64,000 nt of DNA. Source: Litchfieldia salsa (GTDB lineage Bacteria > Bacillota > Bacilli > Bacillales > Bacillaceae_L). Below the pieces are notes generated by a model. It was not told the origin of the DNA and did not search any database. It worked only from the letters and a program-made list of their open reading frames with translations. This document shows, in pieces, positions 17,248-26,211 of the stretch; positions within the stretch are counted from its first letter, which is position 1; each line of letters begins with the position of its first letter. The position numbers were made by a program, and so were the translations under genes. The stretch is taken from assembly GCF_900104555.1 (NCBI RefSeq), contig NZ_FNJU01000010.1, positions 105,966-169,965 of the forward strand, given 5' to 3'.

Positions 17248-19965
17248 CTATTTATGAAGCCAAACCTTCAACAATGACATTAACTGTTCAAGATTAACTG
17301 GCTTGCTTATATAATCCGATGCCCCTGCATCGATACATTTTTGTCGATCATATTTCATTGCTTTAGCTGTCAATGCAATGATCGGAATGGTTTTAAACAT
17401 TTCCATATGTCTAATGTTTTGCATCGCCTCATATCCATCCATCTCAGGCATCATAATATCCATAAGTATAATATCAACATCTTGATGTTCAGGTAACATG
17501 GATAGCGCTTCTTTTCCATTCTCAGAAAAAATGACATTCATTCCGTTTAATTCAAGAGCACTCGTTAACGCAAAAACATTACGCATATCATCATCGACTA
17601 CCAATACCTTTTTCCCCATTAGTGAATCCTCAATAATAGGCATTGTTGTCATGTTGTCATCTTTTTGACTTTCTATCAACTCAGTTGCAGTAGCGACTTC
17701 TGTTTGTGATTCATCTTCAGAAGGAGATTGAGTGTCTGACGTTTGCTCCTCATTTATTGGTAGGTAGAATGTAAATGTACTGCCTATTCCTTCGGTACTT
17801 TCTAGTGTAATATAGCCTCCGAGTAAATCTGCTAATTCCTTGGAGATAGATAGACCTAGCCCAGTTCCGCCATATTTTCGACTAGTTGTTCCATCAGCTT
17901 GACGAAATGCTTCAAAAATGAGCCCTTGCTTATCTTTTGGAATACCTAGTCCTGAATCTGTGACTGCAAAGGTAAGGAATTCTTTCTGAATACTTCCCTC
18001 ATTCATCATTCTTTTTCCTAGTTCTAACATGACCTTTCCTTTTTCAGTAAATTTGAAGGCGTTGGATAATAGGTTTTTCACGATTTGACTAATTCGTTGC
18101 TCATCTGAGTAAATGATAGAAGGAATCATTTCCTGTTTGATCAACTCTAATTCAATTCCTTTTTTCTTTGCAATTGGCGCAAATTGTCTTTCCGCAAGAG
18201 ATAGGACGTCCTCAAGAACGACTTCACCCTGTACCATGTCAGCCATACCTGATTCGATTTTTGACAAATCTAATATATCGTTAATTAGTCTTAGTAAATC
18301 ATTTCCTGATGAAAAAATGGTTGTGGCATATTCAACTTGTTTCTCAGTTAGATTGCCATCTTTGTTTTCATATAACATCTGGGCTAGAATAATCAAGCTA
18401 TTTAACGGTGTACGGAGTTCATGGGACATATTCGCAAGAAACTCAGACTTATATTTTGATCCTAATACAACCTCTTTGTTTTTCTCTTCCAAATCCAGCT
18501 TATATCGTTCTAGTTCTTTAGTTTTCAATTCTGAATTGCGATAATGTGCTTCTAGCTCATCGTTCATTGTTCTGAGCTCTTCCTGCTGCATTTGCAATTC
18601 CTCTGATTGTGTTTGAAGCTCCTCATTTAATGTTTGAGATTCTTCAAGTAATCTCTTTACTTGAAGTAATTTCTCAATTCGATTAATAATCACACCTAAC
18701 TGATGTGATGCCTCTTTAATTAACTCTTGTTCAACCTCTGTAAATTGTTTAATAGAAGCAAGTTCAATAACTGCAAGTACCTCATCTTCCAATGAGCTTG
18801 GAACAATCATTATGGTAGAAGGTTTTGTTTCTCCTAAACCAGAAGATATTTTCACATAGTCTTCAGGAACATTCTCCAATATAATCGTTTCCTGACTTAC
18901 TGCAGCTTGACCTATAAGTCCTTCACCTAGTTTAATTTCTTCTGTCCTCTGATTTAATGAGTCACTGTAAGCATAGGTTGCTAATCTAGTAAAAAACTCA
19001 CCTTGTTCTGAACTATTTCTTGTAAAGATTACACCATGAGTAGCACCTACGATTTGAGCTAAAGACTGAATATATTGTTTTCCTAGAACACCTAATTCAG
19101 TTATTCCTTGGGTCATTGTTGATAGCTCGGTCGTTTTCGTTTTGAGCCAATGCTGCTCTTCAATGTCTTCAAGATATTCTCGTTCTGCTCGCTCATGCAT
19201 TTCGAGAGCACTTGCCATCTCGTTATAAGCTGTAGCAATTTCTCCTATTTCATCGTTAGTAATGACATTGACTCTTGGAAACACTTCAGCTTGATAATCA
19301 ATACTATCCATTACATTTTTGACACGATTTAACCTTGCTGTAATACCACGAACAATAAATACAATGCTGATTAATCCAACAAGGATACCTATTATTGTTG
19401 AGATAAGAACATATCTTACTCCGCTATTATATACAATAGTTGATTGCTGTAACGTTTCATCCATTATTTCTTCTTGGATGACGATAAGGTCATCTAAGAT
19501 CGTTAACAACTCAGTACGCTTGGATTGAGCTTCTACGACTCTAAGTTGAAGATCACTTGTAATATCGATATTTTCATTAAGTAAAAAGTGATCGACTATC
19601 TCTTGATAATTGGACAGCTCCTCTTTTAAATCTACAAACACTAAAACAGCTCTTTCAACCTTAAGTAACTGTTCTAACGTATTAATCCTCTGATCAATTT
19701 CTCCATTAGCAGCTTCAATTTTTATAATACTTTCTCTGTCAGGTGTAAACTGTTGATTTAACGTAATATCATCCAATTCTCTACCAATGATTCCAACCTG
19801 GGTACTAATATTGTTCAGCAACCTGATTTTCTCATATCGATCTTGGACAATCTCGTCCATCTGTTTATTTTGAAGAGATAATAAATTTAGTACAATCGCA
19901 AGTACGATCATCATCACGACCATTACAATCCCGAATCCCAGATAAAGTCTTGTCCTAAATTTCAT
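17248..19965 (-). CDS. Hybrid histidine kinase (HAMP-GAF-HK-receiver)
   Basis: About 905 residues. Membrane segment at ~8-30, an extracytoplasmic helical sensor region, second membrane segment at ~185-205, HAMP (~205-258), GAF (~285-425), and a long Glu/Gln-rich coiled coil with repeated EELQ/EEL patterns. HisKA (SHELRTPLNSLI), HATPase (DSGLGIP, GGTGLGLSI) and a C-terminal receiver (VVDDDMRNVF, ILMDIMMPEMDG, SKPVN) follow. The start at 19965 has AGAGGTGAG just before it; the longer frame to 19986 begins with a GTG that has no ribosome site. It heads a three-gene cassette with CheR and a REC-PAS-kinase. The ligand is unknown. Confidence 0.94.
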   Translation of the reverse strand: MKFRTRLYLGFGIVMVVMMIVLAIVLNLLSLQNKQMDEIVQDRYEKIRLLNNISTQVGIIGRELDDITLNQQFTPDRESIIKIEAANGEIDQRINTLEQLLKVERAVLVFVDLKEELSNYQEIVDHFLLNENIDITSDLQLRVVEAQSKRTELLTILDDLIVIQEEIMDETLQQSTIVYNSGVRYVLISTIIGILVGLISIVFIVRGITARLNRVKNVMDSIDYQAEVFPRVNVITNDEIGEIATAYNEMASALEMHERAEREYLEDIEEQHWLKTKTTELSTMTQGITELGVLGKQYIQSLAQIVGATHGVIFTRNSSEQGEFFTRLATYAYSDSLNQRTEEIKLGEGLIGQAAVSQETIILENVPEDYVKISSGLGETKPSTIMIVPSSLEDEVLAVIELASIKQFTEVEQELIKEASHQLGVIINRIEKLLQVKRLLEESQTLNEELQTQSEELQMQQEELRTMNDELEAHYRNSELKTKELERYKLDLEEKNKEVVLGSKYKSEFLANMSHELRTPLNSLIILAQMLYENKDGNLTEKQVEYATTIFSSGNDLLRLINDILDLSKIESGMADMVQGEVVLEDVLSLAERQFAPIAKKKGIELELIKQEMIPSIIYSDEQRISQIVKNLLSNAFKFTEKGKVMLELGKRMMNEGSIQKEFLTFAVTDSGLGIPKDKQGLIFEAFRQADGTTSRKYGGTGLGLSISKELADLLGGYITLESTEGIGSTFTFYLPINEEQTSDTQSPSEDESQTEVATATELIESQKDDNMTTMPIIEDSLMGKKVLVVDDDMRNVFALTSALELNGMNVIFSENGKEALSMLPEHQDVDIILMDIMMPEMDGYEAMQNIRHMEMFKTIPIIALTAKAMKYDRQKCIDAGASDYISKPVNLEQLMSLLKVWLHK

Positions 19966-20003
19966 CACCCTCACCTCTGCTTTCACTTTTTTTTATATTT
20001 AAT

Positions 20004-20028
20004 GTTTAAAAAAATATCATTGGGGAAT
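20004..20028 (+). promoter_or_regulatory. Sigma-B-like promoter of the 57-residue gene
   Basis: GTTTAA, 13 bases, GGGAAT: one mismatch to the general-stress consensus GTTTAA-N12-14-GGGTAT. It is 42 bases upstream of the ATG at 20070. The other strand of the same DNA is the start of the hybrid kinase operon. Confidence 0.6.
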
Positions 20029-20069
20029 AGATTAGTAGAGTTACTACTATCTTTAAGGAGATGGAAAAA

Positions 20070-20243
20070 ATGAATATCTATCAAAAATACGCGAAATACG
20101 TTATAGATAAATTAAAAACACAAAAAGAATTGCAAATACAAGATACAGATTTCATTTATTTATGTAATGAGATTAACGAATTAACAATTAAGGTAAGAAA
20201 AAGTTCTCCTGGTTGGCTACAAGTTACATTAATAGACTACTAG
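20070..20243 (+). CDS. Small protein of unknown function (57 aa)
   Basis: 57 residues, MNIYQKYAKYVIDKLKTQKE..., mixed helical and charged, with no membrane segment or cysteine. An ATG at 20061 is directly adjacent to the AAGGAG site, whereas the ATG at 20070 is 9 bases away and is preferred. It has a sigma-B-like promoter and is followed by a family 2 repeat and a strong terminator. I do not recognise it. A role in general stress is only inferred from the promoter. Confidence 0.65.
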   Translation: MNIYQKYAKYVIDKLKTQKELQIQDTDFIYLCNEINELTIKVRKSSPGWLQVTLIDY

Positions 20244-20255
20244 TCTAAAGATAAA

Positions 20256-20312
20256 AAGAGTAAGCGCCTTGCTCAGCCCCAGGCAGGCATAAGGCGAATC
20301 ACGCAGGAAACA
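20256..20312 (+). repeat. Dispersed repeat family 2, copy 1 (short)
   Basis: TAAGCGCCTTGCTCAGCCCC, then AGGCATAAGGCGAATCACGC and AGGAAAC. This matches the left half of the copy at 30004-30120 (GGCGCCTCGTTCAGCCCTGA, GGCATAAGGCGAATCACGCA). The right half is absent. Confidence 0.75.
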
Positions 20313-20365
20313 GTCCCTTGTATAGTTTAGCATTTTCAGGTTAATGTTTGTAAAATAATAACCTA

Positions 20366-20398
20366 AAAAACCCAAATTATTAATCAATTTGGGTTTTT
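20366..20398. terminator. Bidirectional terminator between the 57-residue gene and ppaC
   Basis: AAAAACCCAAATT, 7-base loop, AATTTGGGTTTTT: a perfect 13-bp stem bounded by A and T runs, between convergent genes. Confidence 0.9.
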
Positions 20399-20419
20399 CT
20401 GATGTATTTTAAATAGCGA

Positions 20420-21349
20420 TTAATTACTTAATACGTCTGTTAACACAGGGACAATCTGTTTTTTACGAGATACAACGCCCTTTAAAATTGCACGATTATC
20501 AACCAATTTAACATCATAAGCTTTTTCAACTGCGCCTGTTTGACTTCCAAGTGCGATTGCAACAGAATCATTATTTAAAATATCAGTTACAACAAGTAGG
20601 AATAAATCTAATGATTTAGTTGAGATCACATTTGTCAATGCTTCTTCTACTTCAGCTTGGCGTGAAAGCACATCATTAACATCCACTGCATTCACTTGTG
20701 CGATTTCAACTTTGTGAGTTCCCATCTGGAATTCTTTTGCGTCAATGGTAATCAGCTGCTCTACCGTTTTATCGCTTAAATCAGCACCTGCCTTCAGCAT
20801 TTCTAACCCATAGCTTTCAGCGTCAACTCCAGCAATATCTGCAAGCTCACGTGCAGCCTCTATATCCTCTTCTGTACATGTTGGAGACTTAAACAATAAA
20901 GAATCAGAGATTATTGCTGATAACATAAGTCCAGCAATCTCTTTTTTAATCACAATTCCCTTTTCTTTATACAATTTGTTTAAGATTGTTGCCGTACATC
21001 CTACAGGTTCACAACGGTAGTACAAAGGATCACTTGTTTCAAAGTTAGCAATACGATGATGGTCAATTACTTCTAACACACGAACTTGGTCAATGTCAGT
21101 AGCACTTTGTTGACGTTCATTATGGTCTACTAAGATCACACTATTTGCTTCAGTCGCAACAGTCTCAACTAATCGTGGTACTTCAGCACCAAACTGTGTT
21201 AATGCAAACTGTGTTTCTCCATTTACTTCACCTAAACGAACCGGTTCAACATTAAGTCCAAGCTCTTTTTTTAACTCAGCATACGCAATAGCTGAACAGA
21301 TTGTATCTGTATCAGGGTTTTTATGTCCAAAAATAAGTATTTTTTCCAT
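20420..21349 (-). CDS. ppaC: Manganese-dependent inorganic pyrophosphatase
   Basis: 309 residues, family II (DHH) pyrophosphatase that hydrolyses PPi to phosphate and needs Mn2+. Metal-site motifs: GHKNPDTDT at the N-terminus, VDHNE, VIDHHR (the DHH motif) and a [10 protein letters not shown] loop. The C-terminal DHHA2 domain ends with [11 protein letters not shown], containing the substrate-binding SRKKQ. Length and motifs are those of B. subtilis PpaC. It is monocistronic, with the terminator at 20366-20398. The metal requirement is worth noting beside the Mn riboswitch elsewhere in the window, but there is no direct link. Confidence 0.97.
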   Translation of the reverse strand: MEKILIFGHKNPDTDTICSAIAYAELKKELGLNVEPVRLGEVNGETQFALTQFGAEVPRLVETVATEANSVILVDHNERQQSATDIDQVRVLEVIDHHRIANFETSDPLYYRCEPVGCTATILNKLYKEKGIVIKKEIAGLMLSAIISDSLLFKSPTCTEEDIEAARELADIAGVDAESYGLEMLKAGADLSDKTVEQLITIDAKEFQMGTHKVEIAQVNAVDVNDVLSRQAEVEEALTNVISTKSLDLFLLVVTDILNNDSVAIALGSQTGAVEKAYDVKLVDNRAILKGVVSRKKQIVPVLTDVLSN

Positions 21350-21424
21350 AATTCCGCTCCTTGGTTATCAAAATAATGTAAGACTTTCCATACCAACAAT
21401 ATTCTACCATAAACACCCCATAGC

Positions 21425-21462
21425 AAAAAAGCCAAAAAGGAGGATTAATCCTTATTGGCTTA
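21425..21462 (-). terminator. Terminator after the solo CheW gene
   Basis: Minus strand AAGCCAATAAGGAT...CCTTTTTGGCTT followed by six T, 17 bases past the stop codon. Confidence 0.75.
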
Positions 21463-21478
21463 ACTAATTACTAATATA

Positions 21479-21961
21479 TTAGTTTGATGGTAGTTCTTCA
21501 TTAATAAAGCTTTGTAGATGTTCCATGTCACCTTTAACATTTTCATTTGTAATAAGCTTTTCAATATCAATCAAAATTAATAATCGCTTTTCTAGTGTAG
21601 CAACACCTTTGATGAATGTATCACTTTCTACTGTAAATGAAGGTTTTTGGATATTATCATGTGAGATTTCTAATACTTCATTTGCTTCATCTACCACGAT
21701 TCCCATTGATTTCCCTTGAAACTCAACTAAAATGATTCTTGTGTCATCATTATTTTCCTTAGGTAGAGCTGAAAGAATAATTCTTAAGTCAAATAAAGGC
21801 ATAACCTTTCCGCGGATATTCGTTACTCCAATTAATGCAGCACTTGTATTTGGCATTGCTGTTACTGGTTGCATACGTTCTATTGATTGTACCTGATTAA
21901 TATCAATCGCATATTCTTCATTGGCGATCTTAAAAATAATCATTCTAGAGTTCGTACTCAT
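21479..21961 (-). CDS. cheW: CheW-domain chemotaxis coupling protein
   Basis: About 160 residues, a single CheW domain: MIIFKIANEEYAIDINQVQS, a VTNIRGKVMPLFDLR segment, GIVVDEANEVLEI and LLILIDIEKLI are standard CheW strands. The CheV receiver domain is absent. I chose the ATG at 21961, with GGTGAT before it; the frame is open to 21973. A well-matched sigma-D promoter lies at 22072-22098, the class used for motility genes. It is separate from any che operon in the window, so it may be a second, stand-alone coupling protein linking receptors to CheA. Confidence 0.88.
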   Translation of the reverse strand: MSTNSRMIIFKIANEEYAIDINQVQSIERMQPVTAMPNTSAALIGVTNIRGKVMPLFDLRIILSALPKENNDDTRIILVEFQGKSMGIVVDEANEVLEISHDNIQKPSFTVESDTFIKGVATLEKRLLILIDIEKLITNENVKGDMEHLQSFINEELPSN

Positions 21962-22071
21962 CTTAATCACCATCCATTTTTATCTTTAAAAACCATTAGG
22001 CAAAAGTGTTTCTTTGTTACTCTTCGTAAAATATAGTTAAAATCCTTATTAATATAATTATATCACTTCTT

Positions 22072-22098
22072 ATATCGACAAAAAAAAAGATTCTTTTA
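22072..22098 (-). promoter_or_regulatory. Sigma-D promoter of the solo cheW
   Basis: Minus strand TAAA, 15 bases, GTCGATAT against the consensus TAAA-N15-GCCGATAT: one mismatch and exact spacing. Confidence 0.78.
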
Positions 22099-22155
22099 GA
22101 CATTTTTTCAAAAAGATTTCGAGGAGCTAGGCAATCTGCTAGATCTTGGAAAATC

Positions 22156-22180
22156 AAAAAAAAGAGAAGGTTTCCCTTCC
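22156..22180 (-). terminator. Probable minJ terminator
   Basis: Minus strand GAAGG, GAAA tetraloop, CCTTC, then TC and eight T. The stem is short but the T run is strong. It lies 52 bases after the minJ stop. Confidence 0.55.
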
Positions 22181-22231
22181 CTTACTAACCTTTTATTCCC
22201 TGGAACTTTAATTCCATTCCCTAAGTTAACC

Positions 22232-23437
22232 TTACACTGCTTCAGTACTCCATTCCTTCTCATCAGGAATGACGATAATGCCAAGCTCATGATGTTCGCC
22301 TTCGTATAGAGCGGTCTGCGTAAATCTTATTTCTCCATTTAAACCTCTAACTTCAAGTTTACTAAACGCACTATTTTTTTGAACGTTCTGATAGAGTTCT
22401 TTCTCATTTTGTACGGTTAGTCCATTTACCTTTGTAACTACCTCGCCTACTTGCAAATTCATTTTATAAGCAGGAGAGTTTGGAATAATTGCAACGACTA
22501 AAAGACCTTGATTTCGTTTTGTATACAGAAATGGTTTTGAATCATCACTTATTTTATATTGAAAAGAAATAAGTTCTTTAGCAATGAATGCAAATGCAAC
22601 AACCTTAATGGCGATCGGAGTGTACCACAGACTTCCCACAGAACAAGCTGTTAAAATGACCCCAAGAAGAATGGTCCGTTTCCCGATAAAGTGAGCACCT
22701 TCCTTTGGCAAAACTCCTTTATAGCCTTGTGAAAATCCTATAACAAACGGAACTAGCAGGATAGAATAGCCTCCATCACCAATTGAAAACACAGGATACC
22801 ACTCAAAAGGTGCGGCAATTCCTTCTCCTGGAACAAGTAAAAAAAGAGGAACCATCCACAACTTTTCGGAAAAATGGGCACCTACCTTTTGTCCACGCTT
22901 ACTATTAATTAACCGTGGTGAGGTACCGATATGTCCTTTTTGATAGATAAGAATACCTTCTATCACTAACAATAAACTTAATAGTAGTGACATCATTGTT
23001 AAGTTCGTTACTTTCAGATCTGTTAGAAATCTTCCAATCAAACCTGACTGCCCATCAAATTGCGAACTTATCATCATACAGAAAAAAGCTAATCCAATCA
23101 CTATCGTTGGAGATAACAACCGACTTCTACCGATTGCTCCTAATAAGATAGAGATAACAGCGAACAAGACAAGGCCACTAAAAGGAATAACCATTCCTAC
23201 TCCAAGCATGATAACTGAAAAAATAAGACTTAGTAATAATCCACTTGTTAAAAAGGTTTTTACCTCATGAAAAATATCGTAGATCCTTATATGAAAATCT
23301 TTTCGCTCCCTTTTTATCCTTACATAAGCCATATACAAGGATAAGAAAATGAAGGAATACAACATTGGATGAAGGAAGAAGCGTCCAACTCCTTTTATTA
23401 ACTCTATTAGCCATTCAATGATCAAGCTGTTCACCAC
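22232..23437 (-). CDS. minJ: MinJ, division-site topological factor with PDZ domain
   Basis: 401 residues. There are about seven to eight hydrophobic segments in the first ~290 residues (first: IKGVGRFFLHPMLYSFIFL), then a C-terminal PDZ domain (LLVVAIIPNSPAYKMNLQVG, VVTKVNGLTVQNEKEL). In B. subtilis MinJ (397 residues) bridges DivIVA to MinD at poles and septa, preventing division at the poles. The neighbouring ctpB matches the B. subtilis order, though the intergenic space has been filled by two repeats. The gene appears intact. Confidence 0.92.
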   Translation of the reverse strand: MVNSLIIEWLIELIKGVGRFFLHPMLYSFIFLSLYMAYVRIKRERKDFHIRIYDIFHEVKTFLTSGLLLSLIFSVIMLGVGMVIPFSGLVLFAVISILLGAIGRSRLLSPTIVIGLAFFCMMISSQFDGQSGLIGRFLTDLKVTNLTMMSLLLSLLLVIEGILIYQKGHIGTSPRLINSKRGQKVGAHFSEKLWMVPLFLLVPGEGIAAPFEWYPVFSIGDGGYSILLVPFVIGFSQGYKGVLPKEGAHFIGKRTILLGVILTACSVGSLWYTPIAIKVVAFAFIAKELISFQYKISDDSKPFLYTKRNQGLLVVAIIPNSPAYKMNLQVGEVVTKVNGLTVQNEKELYQNVQKNSAFSKLEVRGLNGEIRFTQTALYEGEHHELGIIVIPDEKEWSTEAV

Positions 23438-23627
23438 CCTATCTTCATAGAAAGAAATCTATTAAAAAACGACTCTCGTATTTTAATCTTTATTTTACCA
23501 AAACTAATTCAAATATACTAATTAGTTTTTTTTGGTAATTCATATTGTTAAGCAGATTTCTCTTCCTGAATGACGGTCTTTAAAATAAAGGTTGTTTTCG
23601 TATAGATTTCTGCTATTTAACCAAGTC

Positions 23628-23755
23628 GTTGATTTCCACTCCAGATGCGATCTTTCCGCGGGGCAGGCGATGAGCCTCCTCGTCGCAAAGCTCCTGTGGG
23701 GTCTCATCTGACCTGCACATCCCGCAGGAGTCTCGCATCTTCCGTTCCAATCAAC
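23628..23755 (+). repeat. Variant repeat related to family 1
   Basis: Outer arms GTTGATTTCCACTCCAGATG and CATCTTCCGTTCCAATCAAC form an inverted repeat unrelated to the arms of family 1. The centre (CCTCCTCGTCGC, GCTCCTGTGGGGTCTCA, CCCGCAGGAGTCT) is the same. It therefore looks like the family 1 core with a different palindromic frame. It sits immediately beside a family 1 copy in the opposite orientation. Confidence 0.8.
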
Positions 23756-23800
23756 TAAGGTAATATATATTGTTATCTGAAATAACAACAATCTTTTTGA

Positions 23801-24010
23801 AAGGGCTGTTTTCTCAAAGTTTATTGTTTTAGACACAAAGTATGAAATGGTAGATACAAGCAGGATGAATACACGTAGACTCCTGTGGGACCAGTGGCCA
23901 AAGTGAGACCCCACAGGAGCGCTAGCGACGAGGAGGCTCACTGGTCACCCACCGGACGCGGAGTGTATTCAGCCTGCGGCTTTAATAGCACCAATTTATA
24001 CGAAGATAGC
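23801..24010 (-). repeat. Dispersed repeat family 1, copy 4
   Basis: Full length, reverse orientation relative to copies 2, 3 and 6: AAGGGCTGTTTTCTCAAAGT outer arm, GGATGAATACACGTAGACTC, GGACCAGTGGCCAAAGTGAG, CACCGGACGCGGAGTGTATT and GCCTGCGGCTTTAATAG. The ctpB terminator follows 20 bases later. Confidence 0.92.
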
Positions 24011-24030
24011 ATTTAGAAACGAGCCACAGT

Positions 24031-24083
24031 AAAAAAGCCTCCTTCCCATATCTTTTGCTTGATATGGAGAAGAAGGCTTTTTA
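24031..24083 (-). terminator. ctpB terminator
   Basis: AAAAAGCCT-CCTTC-CCATATC / GATATGG-AGAAG-AGGCTTTTT: a ~17-bp stem, A run on one side and T run on the other, 10 bases from the ctpB stop. It could act in both directions. Confidence 0.9.
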
Positions 24084-24093
24084 TATGACGATC

Positions 24094-25548
24094 TTACTGG
24101 AACAAAATCTTAATGGCTGTCTTTAACTGTAAGTCATTGTTCTCATCACGAACATGCTCTAAAATTTCACTTTCAATTTTATTTGCTGTTTCGGCATTGA
24201 TTTTTCCGTTAACATTCAAATCATTTGCTTGTTGGAAAGCTTTGACCGCTGTTTCGGTTTCTTTGCTGAAATAGCCATCCTCACGACCTGGTTCAAATCC
24301 TAAGCCTTTTAGCATTAATTGTGCGTTCTTTATCTTTTCATTATTCATATCTAATACAAGCTCATCCTCAAGTTGAATTGGATTACTATAGAAATAATCA
24401 GGTTGCTTAACCGGAATCGTTGGTTCTACGCCTGTTTCATGAATCCAATTGCCATCAGGAGTTAACCATTTGAACATTGTTAATTTGATATTACTACCAT
24501 CTTCCATTGGTACAGCTTGTTGAACGGTTCCTTTTCCAAATGATGTATCACCAACAACTTCATATCCTCCAGCTTCTTTTAAAGCACCAGCTAGAATTTC
24601 AGAAGCTGAAGCACTACCTTCATTTATTAACACAGTAATAGGATAGTCCTTCTTCTGTTCTAGTGTTGAGAAGAAGCGCTGTTTATTACCATCTCTTTGT
24701 TCAATTTGAACATATGGCTTTTCTTTTGTCACAAGTTGCTTTAAGATTTGCTCAACACTATCTAATAATCCACCTGGATTTCCTCTAACATCTAAAATTA
24801 ATCCCTCAATATCTTCTTTTTCAAGTTCTGCCAACTTCGCTTCAAAATCTGCAGCTGTTTTTTCTGCAAATGATGTAATCTCTATATAACCAACCTTTTT
24901 GCCGTTATATTCTTTAACTGATGAGTACACGGTTTCGATTGGAATTTCATCTCTTACCACTTCAATATTCATGACATTATTAACACCTGGTCGCATTACA
25001 TCAAGTGTAACAGTTGTCCCTTTTTCTCCACGAATTTTAAGAACAGCTTCATATAAATCAAGTCCTTCTATCGATTCACCATCAATCTTAATGATTTGAT
25101 CATTTGGCTTCAATCCGGACTTTTCTGCTGGAGAGTCTTTAAATGGAGCAACAATCGTCACTTTTCCTTCAACCATGCTTACTTCTGCACCAATTCCTTC
25201 AAAGCTTGAATCTAATGACTGAGTAAATTGAGTGGCTGTGTCCTTGTCCATATATACAGAATAAGGATCCTCAAGCGTATCTACCATCCCTTTGATGGCA
25301 CCCTCTATAAGTTGATCCTGATCAATTTCTTCAACATACCGTCCTGCTATAAGTTCATATGCATTTTGGATCTTTTCAAAATCTTTTGCAGTACTTTCAT
25401 CTGATGTCGCTGTATCCCCACCATCAGAAATAAAACCTTGATTACTACTCGATTGGTCATTATCCAGGAACTGTAGCCCTAAATATGTTCCAGATGCCCC
25501 TAGTAATAATGATAATGCCATGTATAGTGCTACTAACTTTCGACTCAA
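24094..25548 (-). CDS. ctpB: Carboxy-terminal processing protease CtpB
   Basis: About 484 residues (B. subtilis 480). Signal anchor at the N-terminus (LVALYMALSLLLGASGTYLG), PDZ domain (~75-155, GIGAEVSMVEGKVTIVAPF and SGLKPNDQIIKIDG), and S41 protease with the catalytic Ser in NEGSASASEIL and Lys in GDTSFGKGTVQ. A C-terminal peptidoglycan-binding module ends the protein (LMLKGLGFEPGREDGYFS). The open frame starts with ATG at 25587, but no ribosome site precedes it. AGAGGAGG lies 9 bases before the TTG at 25548, giving MSRKLVALYM as in the family. In B. subtilis CtpB cleaves SpoIVFA to time sigma-K activation. Confidence 0.94.
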   Translation of the reverse strand: MSRKLVALYMALSLLLGASGTYLGLQFLDNDQSSSNQGFISDGGDTATSDESTAKDFEKIQNAYELIAGRYVEEIDQDQLIEGAIKGMVDTLEDPYSVYMDKDTATQFTQSLDSSFEGIGAEVSMVEGKVTIVAPFKDSPAEKSGLKPNDQIIKIDGESIEGLDLYEAVLKIRGEKGTTVTLDVMRPGVNNVMNIEVVRDEIPIETVYSSVKEYNGKKVGYIEITSFAEKTAADFEAKLAELEKEDIEGLILDVRGNPGGLLDSVEQILKQLVTKEKPYVQIEQRDGNKQRFFSTLEQKKDYPITVLINEGSASASEILAGALKEAGGYEVVGDTSFGKGTVQQAVPMEDGSNIKLTMFKWLTPDGNWIHETGVEPTIPVKQPDYFYSNPIQLEDELVLDMNNEKIKNAQLMLKGLGFEPGREDGYFSKETETAVKAFQQANDLNVNGKINAETANKIESEILEHVRDENNDLQLKTAIKILFQ

Positions 25549-26067
25549 ACTATTCAGCCTCCTCTGCCTATTATCCTGCCATGTCATTCTAAAGTTTTAA
25601 AGGGACACTTTGCAGGAAAAGGCACCACACAGCATAGTGCGATGCCTCTGATATAACTATATGAATTGCTTGTACAGTTTATGTAAAAAAGTCTAGATTC
25701 TTACATTATAGAATAAATCTTGTGGAAGTAAAACAATAAACATTTGTTATAGCTTACCACAATCTACGACAATTAGTGATATGTACTTTAAAAAAGTTAA
25801 TGTTCTACCCGTAGAATAACGTACGTCACAATTTAGACTCAAATTCGTATTTTATGGAGAATAAAAAGATTATATTTTGATTTTGCTAAATTTCACTGAT
25901 AATATAAAATTAATAATCCTTTTACATATTTCGCCATCAATTTTAATACAATTACATTAGAATTGTCTGAAAGAATGATGGTCCACTTCTCAAAGTTTAT
26001 TCTAAAGAACGCCACTATTCATCGTCAATCTCTAAAAATTCGAAAGTGAGAATCAGGAGGCAAAAAG
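25549..26067. other. Intergenic region upstream of ctpB
   Basis: About 520 AT-rich bases. A small AGGCA...TGCCT hairpin with inner CAC/GTG (25619-25646) lies in the ctpB leader region. Otherwise I see no repeat, RNA element or open frame with a ribosome site before the small gene at 26068. Confidence 0.5.
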
Positions 26068-26211
26068 ATGAAATTAGGAACAAAGGTTGTCTATAATGAT
26101 AAAGAGTTTCATATATTCCATGTATATGAGAGTGGGTATTGCGAGCTAAAAGAAGCAACAAAACATTTAAACATAATATTAGTACACGAAAATGAAATTA
26201 CAGTGTTGTAA
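26068..26211 (+). CDS. Small protein of unknown function (47 aa)
   Basis: ATG with a strong CAGGAGG site 7 bases upstream. 47 residues: starts MKLGTKVVYNDKEFHIFHVY and ends ENEITVL. The alternating pattern suggests a small beta-barrel (SH3-like) domain, as in several short Bacillus proteins. One cysteine, no membrane segment. It is monocistronic, between ctpB and an MFS gene. I do not recognise the family; the good ribosome site and compact sequence support it being real. Confidence 0.66.
   Translation: MKLGTKVVYNDKEFHIFHVYESGYCELKEATKHLNIILVHENEITVL

Larger units (their letters stand above)
23438..24030. other. Intergenic region between ctpB and minJ, filled with repeats
   Basis: Nearly 600 bases without a gene. 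About 340 of these are two repeat elements in opposite orientation (23628-23755 and 23801-24010). An open frame on the minus strand at 23540-23941 is made of repeat sequence only. The minJ promoter should lie at 23440-23530, but I see no confident match. Confidence 0.7.

Noticed and set aside
23540-23941. Minus-strand open frame of 133 codons
   Set aside because: Entirely within the two adjacent repeats; the frame is open only because of repeat composition.
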